Counted from the stretch's first letter, positions 24,601-37,320 are shown. The stretch is 64,000 bases of DNA from Brachionus plicatilis (GCA_010279815.1 QEOQ01000707.1:174463-238462); one strand, 5' to 3'. The notes: generated by a model not told the origin, from the sequence alone. A program made the numbers and translations.

Positions 24601-25315
24601 GTTTCGACTGGGTAATAGAAGCGGTGTAGATAACACTATCCCTGATCACTGGAAGATTGCTATTGTTAACCCTTTATTTAAAAGTAAAGATAATAGATCA
24701 GATTTAAATAATTGTCGAGGAAATTCAGTCCTTTCATCAATGGCAAAAGTTTTTGGAAAGCTTTTAGCAAACAAAATATATTTTTATTCTGATTCAAATA
24801 AGATATTTTTTAATGGACAACATGGCTTTAGATCTGGACATTCATGTCAAACACTAATACATGAACACAATGGCAAAATGTAAGTAATTTTTCATTTTTA
24901 CATTTTCATATTTTTGTTAATAGTTTTTGTGTGATATTTCAGAAAATTTTATTCAAGATTTTCATGTGTAGAGTTTTTAAAAATTTTTCTGAAATATTGC
25001 ACAAAAACTATTAACAAAAATGTGAAAATGTAAAAATGAAAATTTATTTACATTTTGCCAACATATTAGTGAATTGAATAAGGCTATAAAAGAAGGAAAA
25101 TTAACAACCGTTTCCTTGTTAATTGACTTCAGAAAGGCATTTGATGTAATATACTCTAATTTATTAGTTAAAACTTTTTCAATATGGTTTTGACAATTCT
25201 TCATTAGGTCTTCTTTCAAATTATTTTGAAAATAGAACTCAAAAGGTTGGAATGGGAGGTGAACTATCCAAACCCTTAAAGATGAAATTTGGAGCAATAG
25301 CGGTGTAGATGATCA
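24601..25315 (+). pseudogene. LINE reverse transcriptase fragment, split by a foldback insertion
   Basis: Plus strand reads GVDNTIPDHWKIAIVNPLFK, SDLNNCRGNSVLSSMAKVF, then GQHGFRSGHSCQTLIHE, which is RT domains 1-3 of a CR1/jockey-type LINE. The frame is broken by the foldback at 24872-25059 and resumes exactly where expected: HISELNKAIKEGKLTTVSLL, then IDFRKAFDV, the first catalytic motif. After a frameshift near 25185, FDNSSLGLLSNYFENRTQKV is readable. It ends near 25310. Different subfamily from the copies at 3.7 and 35.3 kb. Confidence 0.85.
24872..25059. mobile_element. Foldback MITE inserted in the LINE fragment
   Basis: A 188-bp palindromic element with ends GGCAAAATGTAA and TTACATTTTGCC. 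Flanks AACACAAT (24864-24871) and AACATATT (25060-25067) match at 6 of 8 bases, fitting an aged 8-bp duplication. Removing it restores the RT reading frame (HE to HIS), independent proof of insertion. Its arms resemble those of the element at 30878. Confidence 0.8.
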
Positions 25316-25413
25316 ACTCGGTGAAGTGACCTCTGTGTCAGGTTGGCGCTGTTTCTCAAATAGGTACTGGAAAAGGAAATGAGCGCCTCCCTTATATCCG
25401 CTAGGATAGAAAA

Positions 25414-25928
25414 GGGACATATTATTTGAGAGAGAGATAGAAATAAATTAGATTTAGTTAAACGTAAAAAAGGACATACAAAATTGACAATTTTTCTATT
25501 CAGATATTTTTAGATTTTTTGAAAGAATGGAACAAAATGACAATTAAAAATTGAATAAATTTTCTTTTAGCTTCAAAATGAGTTGTGAGAATGCAACATT
25601 AAGCATCCTGCAATGTTTCATCGACTGTTAAAGTCTGCTAATGATGTGCGAAATCTCTGCAAATTGCACTAAATTTGCAGAGTTTAGCAGACTTTGAAAG
25701 TTGACGCAACTATGCTTGTTGCACCATGCATCACTCACTGAACCAATTTTGAAGTTAAAGGACAGAAATTTTTTTAATTTTTAATTGCAATATTGTTCCA
25801 TTCTTTTGTGCTAAACTTCGCAAAAAAAAAATCTGAGTAGAAAAAGTGTTAATTTGGTGTTTCCTTTTTTACTTTTAACTAAATCTAATTTCTTTCTACC
25901 TTTTTCTCCCTCTCAAATAATATGCCCC
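25414..25928. mobile_element. Long foldback element
   Basis: A 515-bp inverted repeat: left arm starts GGGACATATTATTTGAGAG, right arm ends CTCTCAAATAATATGCCCC. The arms extend more than 200 bp each; inner parts contain GCAACA and TTTGCAGAG motifs shared with the 36436 element. No clear target duplication. Confidence 0.75.
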
Positions 25929-28900
25929 TTTTTAAAAAAAAATTATCTTTTGTTCTGTTCTATGTATTTCTCTAAATTTCACGAAGACCCTTTTTAAAGC
26001 TGTCAAATTGACAAAATTTGATACTTGGCTCTCACAGACAAATTCCTATAATTTTTAGTTAACCCAAGCCTTGTTTGGAGTGGCTTTAATTTAAATTTTT
26101 TTTTATTATTGAATCCTAATTAAAAAATATATTTAATAGAATAATTAAAAAAAAAAAGTATTATAATAAAAATTAAATAGATAGAATTCTTTAAAGTTTT
26201 TTTTTAATAATTTAAATGGAAAGTCATTATAGCAAAAATTAAATAGTTTTTTTAATTTTGTTAATTAAAATCTTCAGCCGGTGTCTCTCGAACTGTCTTC
26301 TAAATAAAGTTGTGAAGATTAATAAATGGTTGTATAATTTTCATTTTAAATCACTTAGGGGCAAAAGATTCCTCATTTTTTCCAGATATTTTAATTCTAA
26401 TAAAGTAGATGCCGGCCCATTCTTTAACATTCAGTGCCCATTCATTAGCACTGATTTATCTAGACTACTGTAATGATGTAATTTGGTGCTCATAATAAAA
26501 TTTTAGCCTTAAAAGAATATTTCTGGCTTTCAATAGTCTGCTGCAGATGTCTTACTATTCAAGAGAAGAGATGACACACAAAGAAGAAAAAATGGGAAAA
26601 ATCTTTGATACAGATCATGAAATACGTCAAGAATACCTTTTAAGAAAATTTTTTAAATTTTGTTCGGTTATCTAATTTTACTCTATTTTTGGAGAAAATA
26701 ATTTTTCCTTTATTTTAATATTTTAATGTTTTACCTATGAGGCTTGAAATAATAATTAATAATGATATCCAATTTTTTAAAGTTGAAAAGATGAATTAAA
26801 AAAAGGCAATTAAATGTGCTATAGGACTTCGTTGCGCACCAAAGACTATAGCTTCAGAGGTTTAAGTTAATGTAAAATTAGTTTCTTTTTTTAAATGTTT
26901 TATTAAAAAACTAAAAAGCTAAAACTAAACAAAAATACAGTTTAAATATATAAAATCTAATTAAGCCAACGCTTGAATATTTAAACAATGCAGGTTTTTC
27001 TAATTTAACTTTTGATAAAGTTTTAAAAGATAAATATAAAAATTAAAAAGATAAATTTAAATAAGAGAATACTGCCGTGTTGTAACAAATGTAAAGTTTT
27101 TTTTGTAAAAAAAGTGAGACTGTCCAAAATCAAATATCCGATTACTAATCAATAAATAATTATTTGTAAAAAAAAATTAAAGCCTTGTTTTCAATAATGC
27201 ACACAAATAAACATTTAATAAGGATTTCTTTTATTTAAAACTTGTCTATTCAACGAATTTAGAGTGGTAGGTCATTAAACCAATTTGGTGTATTTTTGGA
27301 TCAATATGTGCTCAAAAATAGTTTAGGTGGTTTAGTCGAAATTATTTTTTATTTTTCTAAATAGCATTAATTAAATATTTAAGAAAATAGATTAAGAAAA
27401 ATAAAGTAATTGTTCAAATATCCTTTTTCCCTCCTTATTGTTTATCTAATTTATCCCTTTGAATTAGGCTTTATTCATTACGCCCAACTCTTTGCCAACC
27501 AAAATCACGTATTGGCCATCTAATATCAAAATTTCAATTTTTGTCTCATTGCCAAACAGCTCACAAAATTCATTATTCATCTGCCATTAAACAAATTCTG
27601 TGAAGGCTTTTCTTTTAAATGTTTTTTTTAGATATCTACAAACTAGATTTAAAATAAAAATTGGTCACCAATTTTATTAATCATATGACATAGTCGATGC
27701 ATTTGGAGCTAAGGCTTCGATATAACACAAATTTTTCTAAAAAATAATTATTTTTTATTTTCATTTTGTTTATTTTTATTCAATATCATTTTTTTAATTA
27801 AAAAAAAAATTTTAATTCAATAGAATAATTCAAAATTTTTCCAAATAGCTTCGTTTTAAACTAGTGATCACTTTTAATCATTTTGTGATCGGCGTTAATT
27901 TTATGTGATCATGAGTTATTCTTTTTTGAGTTAGGAAAGTTGAGAGAAATTTTTACATGGAACAGAACAATTTATTTAAAATTTTTTAAATTTCGATTGA
28001 AATATGATAACTTAACGAAATTTTAGAATATTATAAATTTTAACAAAATTTGGTAATTATTGTTATTAATTTTTTTATATCAATATTCATTTAGAAAAAG
28101 TTATTAATGTTTAATTTGAACCAAATTGCTCCCAACTTCACTCTCCTCCCTTTTTTTGCATATTATTCATTTCAATTTACGCCAATTTTGGCCATGATAT
28201 AATTTTGAAAGACAATTAATTTAATTAAAAAAAATAATATAAATTTAGTAAAAATTAAAGAAAAAATTTAAAAATAAATAATTTTATACATATATTTATG
28301 AATAAAAAAAATTTTTATTTTTTAAGATAAATTTAATTTTAAATTAAATCGCTTAGATTTCAAATTTTAGACTGTTTTTAGAAGATTAAATTTAAAATTT
28401 TTGTCTAAGTTTTATTAGTTAGAATCTTTCGGACTACAAAAATTGATGACTAAAAAAACATTATTAAAAAATCGGTTTACTAGCTTCTATTATCAGATAA
28501 TTTTTTTATTTGTCAAAAAGTGCGTAATTACATCATTTTCTTCACTTTTTAATTTTTTTTAGATTTTTTCAATAGTTCTCTCAATTAGAATTTATTTTTA
28601 TTTTGAGACTGCTTTTATCAAAGAAAATCACTCATTAATCAACCGCCCCAACTTTCATAATTCTTCTTCCATCAAAATTTAAGGTCTAGACTCTTTTTTT
28701 TGAAACAAATCCAACTAAATCTAAAATTTGAACTCCAGTTCAACCATTTTTCAACCCAAAAGTAATTCTGGTTGTGAATAATACGCCTCCAATAGTACTA
28801 GCAAATTTTTTCCAACTAATGTTAGTTTCCAAGTCAAATAAATTGTGTAACACGATGCAAAAATCCGCTCTAGTCTAAGAAAGTGAATCAAAAAAAAAAG

Positions 28901-28987
28901 CTGATAAAAAGCGCATTTAAATAGAGCTCATCAAATTTGAAAAAAAATAAAAATTTAAAATAAAATTTTATTACCAATTCTTTGCTC
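25929..28987. other. AT-rich intergenic region upstream of Ig-like gene 1
   Basis: Mostly A/T runs. Two small frames stand out by composition: 26547-26675 (plus, 42 codons, charged, no known motif) and 27464-27580 (minus, listed separately). Around 26810-26880 there may be further LINE debris. Confidence 0.4.
27464..27580 (-). CDS. Possible small gene or terminal exon (roadblock-like end?)
   Basis: Minus-strand frame of 38 residues, MNNEFCELFGNETKIEILIL then DGQYVILVGKELGVMNKA, with far more normal composition than the surrounding DNA. A splice-acceptor-like tract (TTTGTTTAATGGCAG) ends exactly at its ATG, so it may be the last exon of a longer gene. The pattern of two beta-strand-like stretches ending in V-x-x-K is loosely like the C-terminus of LAMTOR/roadblock-fold proteins, but that is only an impression. 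I could not find convincing upstream exons. Confidence 0.25.
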   Translation of the reverse strand: MNNEFCELFGNETKIEILILDGQYVILVGKELGVMNKA

Positions 28988-29049
28988 AACATCACCAATT
29001 ACTAATTTGCCCTAATCTTATCGCTTTGAAACAATTATCATTAATCAAC
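28988..29049 (+). promoter_or_regulatory. Proximal promoter block shared with the downstream paralogue
   Basis: AACATCACCAATTA, then TAATCTTATCGCTTTGAAA, then ATTA-TCAAC, aligns in order with 42148-42213 in front of the second Ig-like gene. The core CTTATC (29017-29022) is the reverse of GATAAG, a GATA-factor site, 111 bp before the ATG. Conserved position and order imply shared regulation; the factor is inferred. Confidence 0.5.
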
Positions 29050-29132
29050 TTTACATTTTAGATTTAACTTAATTGGCAAAGCTTTGTTTTACTTAAAAAT
29101 AAGATTTAAATTAAAAAAATTGTTCAAAAACA

Positions 29133-32100
29133 ATGAGACTTTGTTCACTTCTGATTACACTGTGCGCCTTGAGCAGCGTTTACTGCCAGAGCAGCGAGCC
29201 TGTGACCGCATCAAGTCTTGTCCAGAAGGATGGACGCAGGCCTAGCTTCACACAATATTCGCTCAATCTTCTAGTAAAAATGGACCAGCCGCTCACCCTT
29301 AAAACAATGGGAAAATGGAAGATGATATTTTGGATTTTGGGCCAGTACAAGAGCAAGAGTATGGCAGTGCAAGAAACAGACGCGACTAGCCCGGACAAGC
29401 TCACCATATTCAATGTGATCGATCCGGCCATACGCAACTCTACCATAAGAACCCAGTTCATGTGCTCGCCCACTGAGCAAGCGTGCAACACGTTGACAGT
29501 GCCAAGCTTTGGCATCAACTACCTGGGCACGTATTCAAACCAGGCCCAAGTAGAAAGCGCCATCAACAATGTTTTTGTCGACTTTAACATATCTGCCTAC
29601 ATTGATCAGTTGACTTTCAAATGTGACTCTGGTGACTGTGACTATGACAAGTCGAGTAGACTGTTAAATGTGGTGTCAGATAAAAAGCTTACTCTAGAAT
29701 GTTCCGTAGTGGTTGTTCAGAACAGTTTGTACACTCCAGCAGCACAGTTGGCCATTTGGTCAGACATGAACCAGTTTGGTGAATGTCCAGGCGAGACCAA
29801 CATTCAAAAAATAGCTCAATCAGACACCCATTTGTATTTGAACACTAGTTCAGGCATCGACATTCATTTGTATAAATTGAGCAAAAGATGTGACCGAACT
29901 TTTGGCAAAGAAGACATTGGCAAAAGCTACAAATGCGAATTGAAGCCGGTCAACCAGTCAGTGCCAGCTGAAATGCAAAATTTGAATGTACTGGAAAGTT
30001 TGTCTAATAGAATTGATGTTCACTATGGGCCTGAGTATACCCAAAGTGCCAATCAGCAATTCAACAAGACTTTGATTGCTGGACAAACAGTGTCAGCCTA
30101 TTTCACGTGTCCGTTCGAGAGCAACCCCGCGCCAGTTTACGAATGGAGACTCAAGCATGTTGTCTACAACCAAACTGATAGCGCTTCAAAGCGATTGAGT
30201 CTCAGTGCGTCTGAATTTAGCCCAATGAACAAAGATTTTTCCATTCCCAAGGAATTAGAAGTTGGATTTTACCAATTTCAATGCAGAGCCAAGACCGAAG
30301 GTCTTATTAACAAAATGTCGGACATAATTACCTTTAACTTGAACATCATTGGTATGTACTTTTTTGAATAGATTTTGTTTTGGTGGATTTTTTTAATTTA
30401 TTTTTGTTTTTTTTTCTAGCTCCGCCGGTCAGCTCAAAAAAAGGTATGTTTTTTTTTTGATGAAAAAAAAAATTTTTTTTTAGTTTAAATTTTTGGTATT
30501 CGAGTTCCGGGTTTAAGTATTTTGTTTTTAGGTTCAATATTTATGACAATTTTTATGCTAAAACGTAAATTTTCAACATTAGCTTTCTTTATTTTTACAG
30601 AATGCTTGGAAGTTTTATCATGTAGATTGATGCCAAAAAATTCTGTCAATCTAAATTAAAAATGAAACTTTTTGTTTATTTGAGAATTTTTTGTCAAAAA
30701 AAATTATGGCATAGAGTAAACCAATATTTAGGTTTTTATGGAACAAAACTTCTTTTCTATGTCTATTCACTTAATAATTCTCTCAAGTTAATTTTCTGAA
30801 AACCATCTGTTTTAGGTTGTAAGTACAAATTGGTAAAAAAGATTAATTTGACCAGAAAGACAAAATATCTACTAGAGGGCAAAATGAAAATTATTGTACA
30901 TTTTTATATTTTTACATTTTTGAGAGAAAAAAAAAATCTCAAAATCAAAAAATCTAAAAAATTTTCATTCAAGAAAAGTAATAATAAATTCGCAATTACT
31001 TAAAAAGGAGCTTTAGAATTTAATGTAAAAAACAAGGATAATTTTTTGAAAATCCTTTTTAAGTAATTGCGAATTTATTATTACTTTTCCTGAATGAAAA
31101 TTTTTTTAGATTTTTTTATTTTGAGATTTTTATTTTTTCTCTCAAAAATGTAAAAATGTAAAAATATAAAAATGTACAATAAATTGCAGTTTGCTCTACT
31201 AGAGTTTAATTTAATTTTTAAATTTTTAAATTTGTTAATTTATCAAAAAAAAGGGAAATTCAGCGTCCTTCTTTAAAATAATTTGTTTATTAAAAAATAA
31301 TGAAATCTTAGTCGAAATGAAAAAAGAATTATGTTATTCTGTTTAAACTGAAGGTATTAAGGAGAATTATTGTGAATTTTTTATCAAAATTTTATTTAAT
31401 TTTTCATTCGGTAAATTAATCTTAAAAATTTTCAAAATCAAAATTTAGTAAAATTTCACTTTAATTATGACGATTGATTTGCTTTTTTTTAGAATTTGAT
31501 TTTTTAAAAATCAAGTTTTTACACATAATTTACGCATAAATATGTTCAGTAAAATAAAATCCTGATTAAAATTTTATCATGAACAATATTATGCATTTAA
31601 AGTTTTTTTTCTACTATACTATCATGACAAGATTAGAAAATAGACTTTGCGACTTCATAAAAGTTGATTGTATCTAAATCACATGATAATTTTCAACTAC
31701 TAAATTTTTATTTTAAAATTTAATTTTTTGAAAAATTAAAAAAAATTTAAATATGTTTAAATGCTTACAACTAAAAACTGTCATTATTGCCAGAAAATTC
31801 TCCTAAAAAAATAAAAATTTTTATATATGAGATTTCTTTTAGCATCAATTTACATTAGTTCGCTTGGAAATGTGTGTGTTAAGCCATGAAAACTATCATC
31901 ATTATTTACTTTTATTGCTTGAAAAATATTTATTGGAACATTTTTTTTATTTTCTAGACCGTTTATTTATTGTAATTGTAGCTGAACAACAGTTTAATAT
32001 TTAGATAAAAAATATTTTTAAAACAAAACTTAAACAACAAAAATAATCATTTTTAAATTGTTTTATTTACAATTTGAATTTCAAATTCAAAAAATTCAAA

Positions 32101-34720
32101 TTTTAAACACAAGCTGGATTTATTTGCAGATTTAATTTAGAAATTCAAATAAATAAAAAATTAAATACTCGTTTAAAATTTGTTCACAAATTAATAGTTT
32201 TTGTTGGAGTAAATTAGATCAAAATGATTAATAGCATACTCTAAGTTTTTGAAAAAAAAATTAAAATATTAATTGGAACCTTCTTAGAAAAAGATCTCTT
32301 TGATTTATAGAAGGCAAACAAAGAAAACTATTCAATTTTGATTTCGATATAAAATTAAAAAAAATTTTAATATTCAATTTTTTTTATCTAAATGAAATTA
32401 ATTTTTAATTTTTTTTTATTGAATTTTTAAATCAGTAAATTTTTTTTCAAATTCAAATTAGAAATTTGTTATTCAACTATTGTAAAACTTTAAATTTTAA
32501 TTTAAAAAATATTTAAATACCAGCTAATTGACTTAAAAGGCTAAAGTTTAAACTTTTTTCAAAACATTAAAACATTTTATTTTTCCCGGAATTTTTTCTA
32601 CCTGAACCATTTGAATTAATTTGTGTTTTGAATTGCAGCCATCACATTAGGCAATAAATTGAATCCGATTGAAAAAAGTAAAATAAATTAGAAACAATAG
32701 TCTACTGAATTAGCATGTTTTAGTCTCAGAAATGTTCTTTTTTTTGTGAAAAAAAAAAAAAAAAATAGTTTTTTATTAGATCTAAAAATAGACACTCTTT
32801 ATTAGTTAAAATGTTCATCAATTAAAAAAAATTAAATTTTAGATACAAAAACAAACACCGGAGCAATTATTGGAGGCGTGATTGGCGGAGTTGCCGCACT
32901 GATAATCATAGTTCTTCTAGTGTTGTTCATTATTCGCCGAACCAAGAACTCGGGACCAAAAGATGGTAAGCAAAATAATGAGCAAATTTTTTAACTAATT
33001 ATTTTTTTCATCTAGAAATCGAAAAGGCCAAAGAGTAAGTTAAATTTTTTTTGTAGCTATAAAAGAGCATGTTAGTTAAGAATTGGACAAGATTGCTTAT
33101 AACAACAATTAATTAATAATTAATTTACCTGTTAATTTGATTTCTTAATAGTAAAAAAAATAGTGGTAATAATAAGCATGATAGAAATAGTAGTATTAAT
33201 GTGGTGGATGAGCATGGAGAATCGGCGCACGGACTCGGCGAGTCCTCGTCTTTGGCAGCCAACAAAATAAATCCCTCGACAAATTTGAACGAGAGTTCGA
33301 CAAGCGATGAAGCGCAGGATGCCAAGTCCGAGTTGCCAATACTCGAGATCAAGCATTCCATGGGCGACATATCGCCAAAGAGAATAAGCGAACTGACCAG
33401 TTCGGCCACAGACTTTGTCTTCTCCAACTCCAACCCCAACATCAACGCCACTTCATACCGAGTCATTCCCGGTAGCGGCTTCTATTCGCCATCGACTGCC
33501 GAAGCCCGGGTCAAGGACGCGGCTGCCAAAGACTCCAATCTGAGCACCACTGCCAAACTGGTGCGAAAACAACAAGAACAATTAGGATCCTCTAGTTTAG
33601 GTAGTATAACTGGCGGCATTAGAGTTTTACCATCACCTCAACTCCTTAGCAAATCTCCTCAATGTATTTTTTATATTATTTTTTATGTTTTTTTCTGCAC
33701 TAAATTAACTCTTGCTGTATCGTGTGCTGCTTTATGCTCTTTAAAAAATTTTAAAAAAAAATTTTGTCCCCAATCTTGCCACCCAATAATAATTTACACT
33801 TAATCCAACAGATTAGACATCGACATAAATGATGGCAACCCTCACTTGAGCTCCAGAACCAGCCTGACCACCAACACTTCGAGCAAGCAGTCCCAGTCGA
33901 ACGGAACCTCGGGCCAAAAAACAATCCCTGGCATGATGGTGGCCAATTCAACGGCGCAGTCATACGCGGCCATCGCCCACGCTGCCGCGGCCGCCGCTGC
34001 CGTCAACCAGCAGCGAAACCAGTTTGGAGGCAATCAAATAGACTTTTCGAGCTCGGGCAGCTCCCAGAACTTGACCAAGTCGTACAACAACCCGGGCTTT
34101 TTCGAGACTGGCTCCTACTCTAATGTAATTTTTAATATTTTAATTTTGGACAGCAAGTAAATTTCAGATGGAATGGCCCTCCCGCTCACCCGGTCTAAAG
34201 TTGGATTAACAAAAGAAGAATTTTTATTTTTGTGGAATTTTACTCTCAGCTTTAAATCACAAGCTATTTGTGCTATCTTTGTGTTAATCACTTGCTTAAT
34301 TTNNNNNNNNNNNNNNNNNNNNNNNNNNNNNNNNNNNNNNNNNNNNNNNNNNNNNNNNACCCGTTGGAGTCGCCACCGCCGTATGACGCGACTCTTCATC
34401 AGCCTACTAAAAATCAACAACAACCACAACACATGATGCAACAGCAAAAAGAGTACATGGGTTCTAGTACAAGAATAATGCAGGGCGCCATCACGCCCCA
34501 GAACCAGAAGAACGTGGCCTCGCTTTCCTACACGGCCACAAATCAGCAAAACTTCAACTCTACGCCGAATCCTCTGGCCAATTCGCTACAGCATTTACAG
34601 TACACCACTGTGCAAAATTTGGCGCGCAACCGCAATCCATTGAACGGAATGAACGAACAAATGGAAGGCCAGCAGACCCAATACACCACCATGGCTCAGT
34701 TGAACCCAATCGATGTTTAA
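29133..34720 (+). CDS. Ig-like type I membrane receptor 1, long cytoplasmic tail
   Basis: Exons: 29133-30351, 30420-30443 (24 nt), 32639-32677 (39 nt), 32843-32965 (123 nt), 33016-33034 (19 nt), 33152-33663, 33817-34124, then an unresolved part across the gap, and a last exon from at or before 34359 to 34720. Exon 1 encodes a signal peptide (residues 1-18) and the whole ectodomain, including an Ig-like domain at about 308-406 (FTCPFESNP, YEWR, YQFQCRAK) preceded by a second Ig-like segment (YKCELKPVNQS, then VHYGPEY) and a Cys-containing N-terminal region. The 123-nt exon encodes the membrane helix (GAIIGGVIGGVAALIII) and RR stop-transfer. The tail is long, Ser/Asn/Gln/Ala-rich, with a poly-Ala run, a PPPY motif (WW-domain ligand) and C-terminal NPIDV, a possible PDZ ligand. 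The 39-nt exon is symmetrical (phase 1/1) and could be skipped. Likely cell-surface adhesion or recognition protein, vaguely Kirrel/nephrin-like; ligand unknown. AATAAA lies at 35152. Confidence 0.8.
30878..31195. mobile_element. Foldback MITE in intron 2 of Ig-like gene 1
   Basis: A 318-bp inverted repeat beginning GGCAAAATGAAAATTATTG, flanked by the perfect 9-bp duplication CTACTAGAG (30869-30877 and 31196-31204). The arms contain GCAATTACTTAAAAAGGA and its inverse. Same family as 24872-25059. Confidence 0.85.
31205..32638 (+). other. Remainder of intron 2 of Ig-like gene 1
   Basis: AT-rich intron sequence with no further gene or clear repeat. Confidence 0.5.
34303..34358. other. Assembly gap (56 N) inside Ig-like gene 1
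   Basis: The gap interrupts the region joining the tail exons. The exon before it ends at 34124 (phase 0); a possible further exon starts at 34170 (MEWPSRSP). The last exon is already open where sequence resumes. Confidence 0.95.
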
Positions 34721-35240
34721 TTGTTGTTGATTTTTAGAAGGTTTTCAAAGCTTAGCCGTTTAGAATTTCTCTAGAAAAAATTAGATTCAAAACACAAATG
34801 TGTAATTTTGTGTAAATTCGTCATGATATTGTAAAGTAAAATGCTTTTTAAGAATTTTTTTTATTCTAATTTTATAAGCCTAATTTTGTTGTATTTTTTT
34901 ATATTAGAGCACCCAATGGTGTTGAATTTTTTTAAACATAGTTTCTTTTTATTTTCAATTACATTTTTGGTCTCATGGACTTTAAGGATCAAATAGACTA
35001 AAGTTATAATCGATTTGACTTACAGTGTAATATTTTCAAGATTGTTAAAGAGTAATGTTTTTTTTTTTATTGTTTATGATTATTTTTAAATATGAATTCT
35101 TAATTGCCTAAAATGATAATTGAATAACACATTTTTTTGAATGATTTTACAAATAAATTCTCATCAAATTTAGTCTTTATTTTACTACTAACTCTATTTT
35201 GTTTGATCTAATCAATTGCATCAAATCAATTATTATTATT

Positions 35241-35312
35241 ACCGTAAACTCGTGTTAAAGACTCTAAGAGTAAAGCCCAAATCCAACCTTTTTTCTTTAA
35301 GAGTTAATTACA
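35241..35312. repeat. Single arm of the CCGTAAACTCGTG MITE
   Basis: CCGTAAACTCGTGTTAAAGA, then CTCTAAGAGTAAAGCCCAAA and TCCAACC, matches one arm of the element at 10058-10630 and is preceded by TA. The other arm is missing; a LINE fragment follows directly. Confidence 0.7.
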
Positions 35313-35332
35313 TCTTTTTTATGTTATAAAAA

Positions 35333-36046
35333 TTAAAACTAAACCTCGGCAAATGTAAGGTCATGCATTACGGAAAGCATAACCCGGGGAATAAATACCA
35401 CATCCTAGATAGGTCGACAGGTATACCACACGAGCTTGAGGTTACTAAAACGGAAAAAGACCTGGGAGTCCATGTGAGTGACACTTACGGCACAAAGATT
35501 CAGGTGGATAAATCCGCTGCAAAAGCCAACTCCATGCTCGGAGTGCTCCGCAAGACGCTGGTTTCGAGGGATGCGTATATATGGAAACAAATGTACACTA
35601 CGTACGTCAGACCGCATCTCGAGTATGCAATCCAAGCATGGAGACCACACCGCCTCGGCGAGATAAACACACTGGAAAAAGTTCAGCGCCGTGCCACCAA
35701 AGTCCCAACTCAACTCCGCGACATGACATACGAAGACAGGTGCCTAAAACTGAAGTTGACAACGGTTGAGGAAAGGAGAGCCAGGGGGCCTTTGATAGAA
35801 ATGTTCAAAATTCAGAAAGGACTGGACACTGTCGAATGGCACTCCTCTCTACAAGTTGGACCGCCCAGAAGCGGGCATCGAGGGCACATCAGACCAGAGC
35901 TAGTGAAGGACTGTCTTATCAGACGTAACGCTTTCCGCAACAGGGTAGCAAGAATGTGGAACAAGCTACCCGATTCAGTCATTGACGCACCAAGTGACAA
36001 CTCTTTCAAGAAGAGGATTGACGACCAAAGAACAGGCTGCTCATAG
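35333..36046 (+). pseudogene. LINE reverse transcriptase, C-terminal fragment
   Basis: Open plus-strand frame: KLNLGKCKVMHYGKHNPG, DLGVHVSDTYGTKIQVDKSA, YTTYVRPHLEYAIQAWRPH, LEKVQRRATKVPTQLRD, RRARGPLIEMFKIQKGLD, RNRVARMWNKLPDSVIDA and NSFKKRIDD, then a stop. These are RT domain 6 onward through the thumb-like C-terminus of CR1/jockey-type LINEs. The frame is intact for about 235 codons, so the copy is not old. It is GC-richer than its surroundings. 5' truncated at about 35333. Confidence 0.88.
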
Positions 36047-36435
36047 GACTCAGGTTCTCTTGCTGGAGTCATCCGGCAACTCGCAGTCATCCAACTACTA
36101 CTAACTAGAAATTTAATTAATTAACTATTTAATTAAAATTATTAAATTTTTAATATTTAATAAATTCAAACATGAATCAGATAAAATTTTTAAAATTGAA
36201 TATGAAGTTAAATTTTTTTAGTGTTTAAATTTTGTTTTTAATTTAATTTTTATTTAAAATTTTAAATTTTGTTCATAAACATGTTCAAACATGTTCAAAT
36301 ATCGAACATGGATGGCGGTACAATTTGTTGGCAATTTTGCTAATCGAATCTTATGCTTTTTGCTCTTGTAAAGCGAACATTTATCTAAATTTGACCAATT
36401 TCTCTGATTCAAAAATTTAAAATTTGAGTTTTTAC

Positions 36436-36780
36436 GGTTCTGTGAAATTCAGTACAAAATGATAAAAAGAACAGAAAATAACTTTTTTTCTAAATTTTTA
36501 AACTTAATTCTGTAAATGCAACTTGGTGCAACATTCAAAGTTGCGTCAAATATCAAGGTCTTCTAAATTTGCAGAGATTAGCAGAAATTACATTTCAATA
36601 TAATCGAGCGTTGAACATTTTGCAGAGATTTTGCACATCATTAGCAGACATTTACAGTTGATGCAACTTTGAATGTTGCACCATTCTGCTTTCACAGAAT
36701 TAATTTTAAACTTTTTGAAAAAAAGTTAATTAATTTTTTGACAATTTGTTCTGTTCTTTTGTACTGAATTTCACAAAACC
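36436..36780. mobile_element. Foldback MITE with 8-bp duplication
   Basis: A 345-bp element with ends GGTTCTGTGAAATTCAGTAC and GTACTGAATTTCACAAAACC. Flanks GTTTTTAC (36428-36435) and TTTTTTAC (36781-36788) agree at 7 of 8 bases. The interior has mirrored GGTGCAACATTCAAAGTTGC and ATTTGCAGAGATTAGCAGA motifs. Confidence 0.78.
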
Positions 36781-37320
36781 TTTTTTACTTAAACAATACT
36801 TAAAATCGAATTTAGAATATTATTCATTTAATTCTGATTAAAAATATTCTCAACTTTTTAAAATTTAATTTATTTTGCTTTGCTTAAATGAATTCACTGA
36901 TTTTTTATTTTTATTTATTTTAAAAATCTTAAAACTATTATCTAATTTAAAACATAATAAACCTAAAAAATGAATTTAATTAAAAAAAATCAACTGAAAT
37001 TAAATTTATTTGATGCATTTTCTTTACTTTTTAAACTTTTTTTTCAAAAAATATTCGCCAAAAAACCTAGAAATATAAAGCGCCTATACTAATTTATAAA
37101 AGACTAAATCTTTCATAAAACTTCATTAGAATTATTGAATTAAACTCACTCTTTTTGATTTAAAATATTAAAGATTTTTGATTTGTAATTGAAAACGAGT
37201 AATCAATCTATTCAACTAAATTGAATAGATAATCTATTTCTGACTTCAATAAATTTTCACTTGATTTAAATAAGTAATCTAATAAATCAGTTAAAATTCA
37301 TCAAAAATATATATTTCATA

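Noticed and set aside
24977..25297. 106-codon minus frame
   Set aside because: Lies antisense to the LINE RT fragment and runs into the foldback; RT reading on the plus strand explains the sequence.
26547..26675. 42-codon charged frame beginning MSYYSREEMTHKEEK
   Set aside because: Composition is reasonable but no splice context, motif or neighbour supports it; too short to call.
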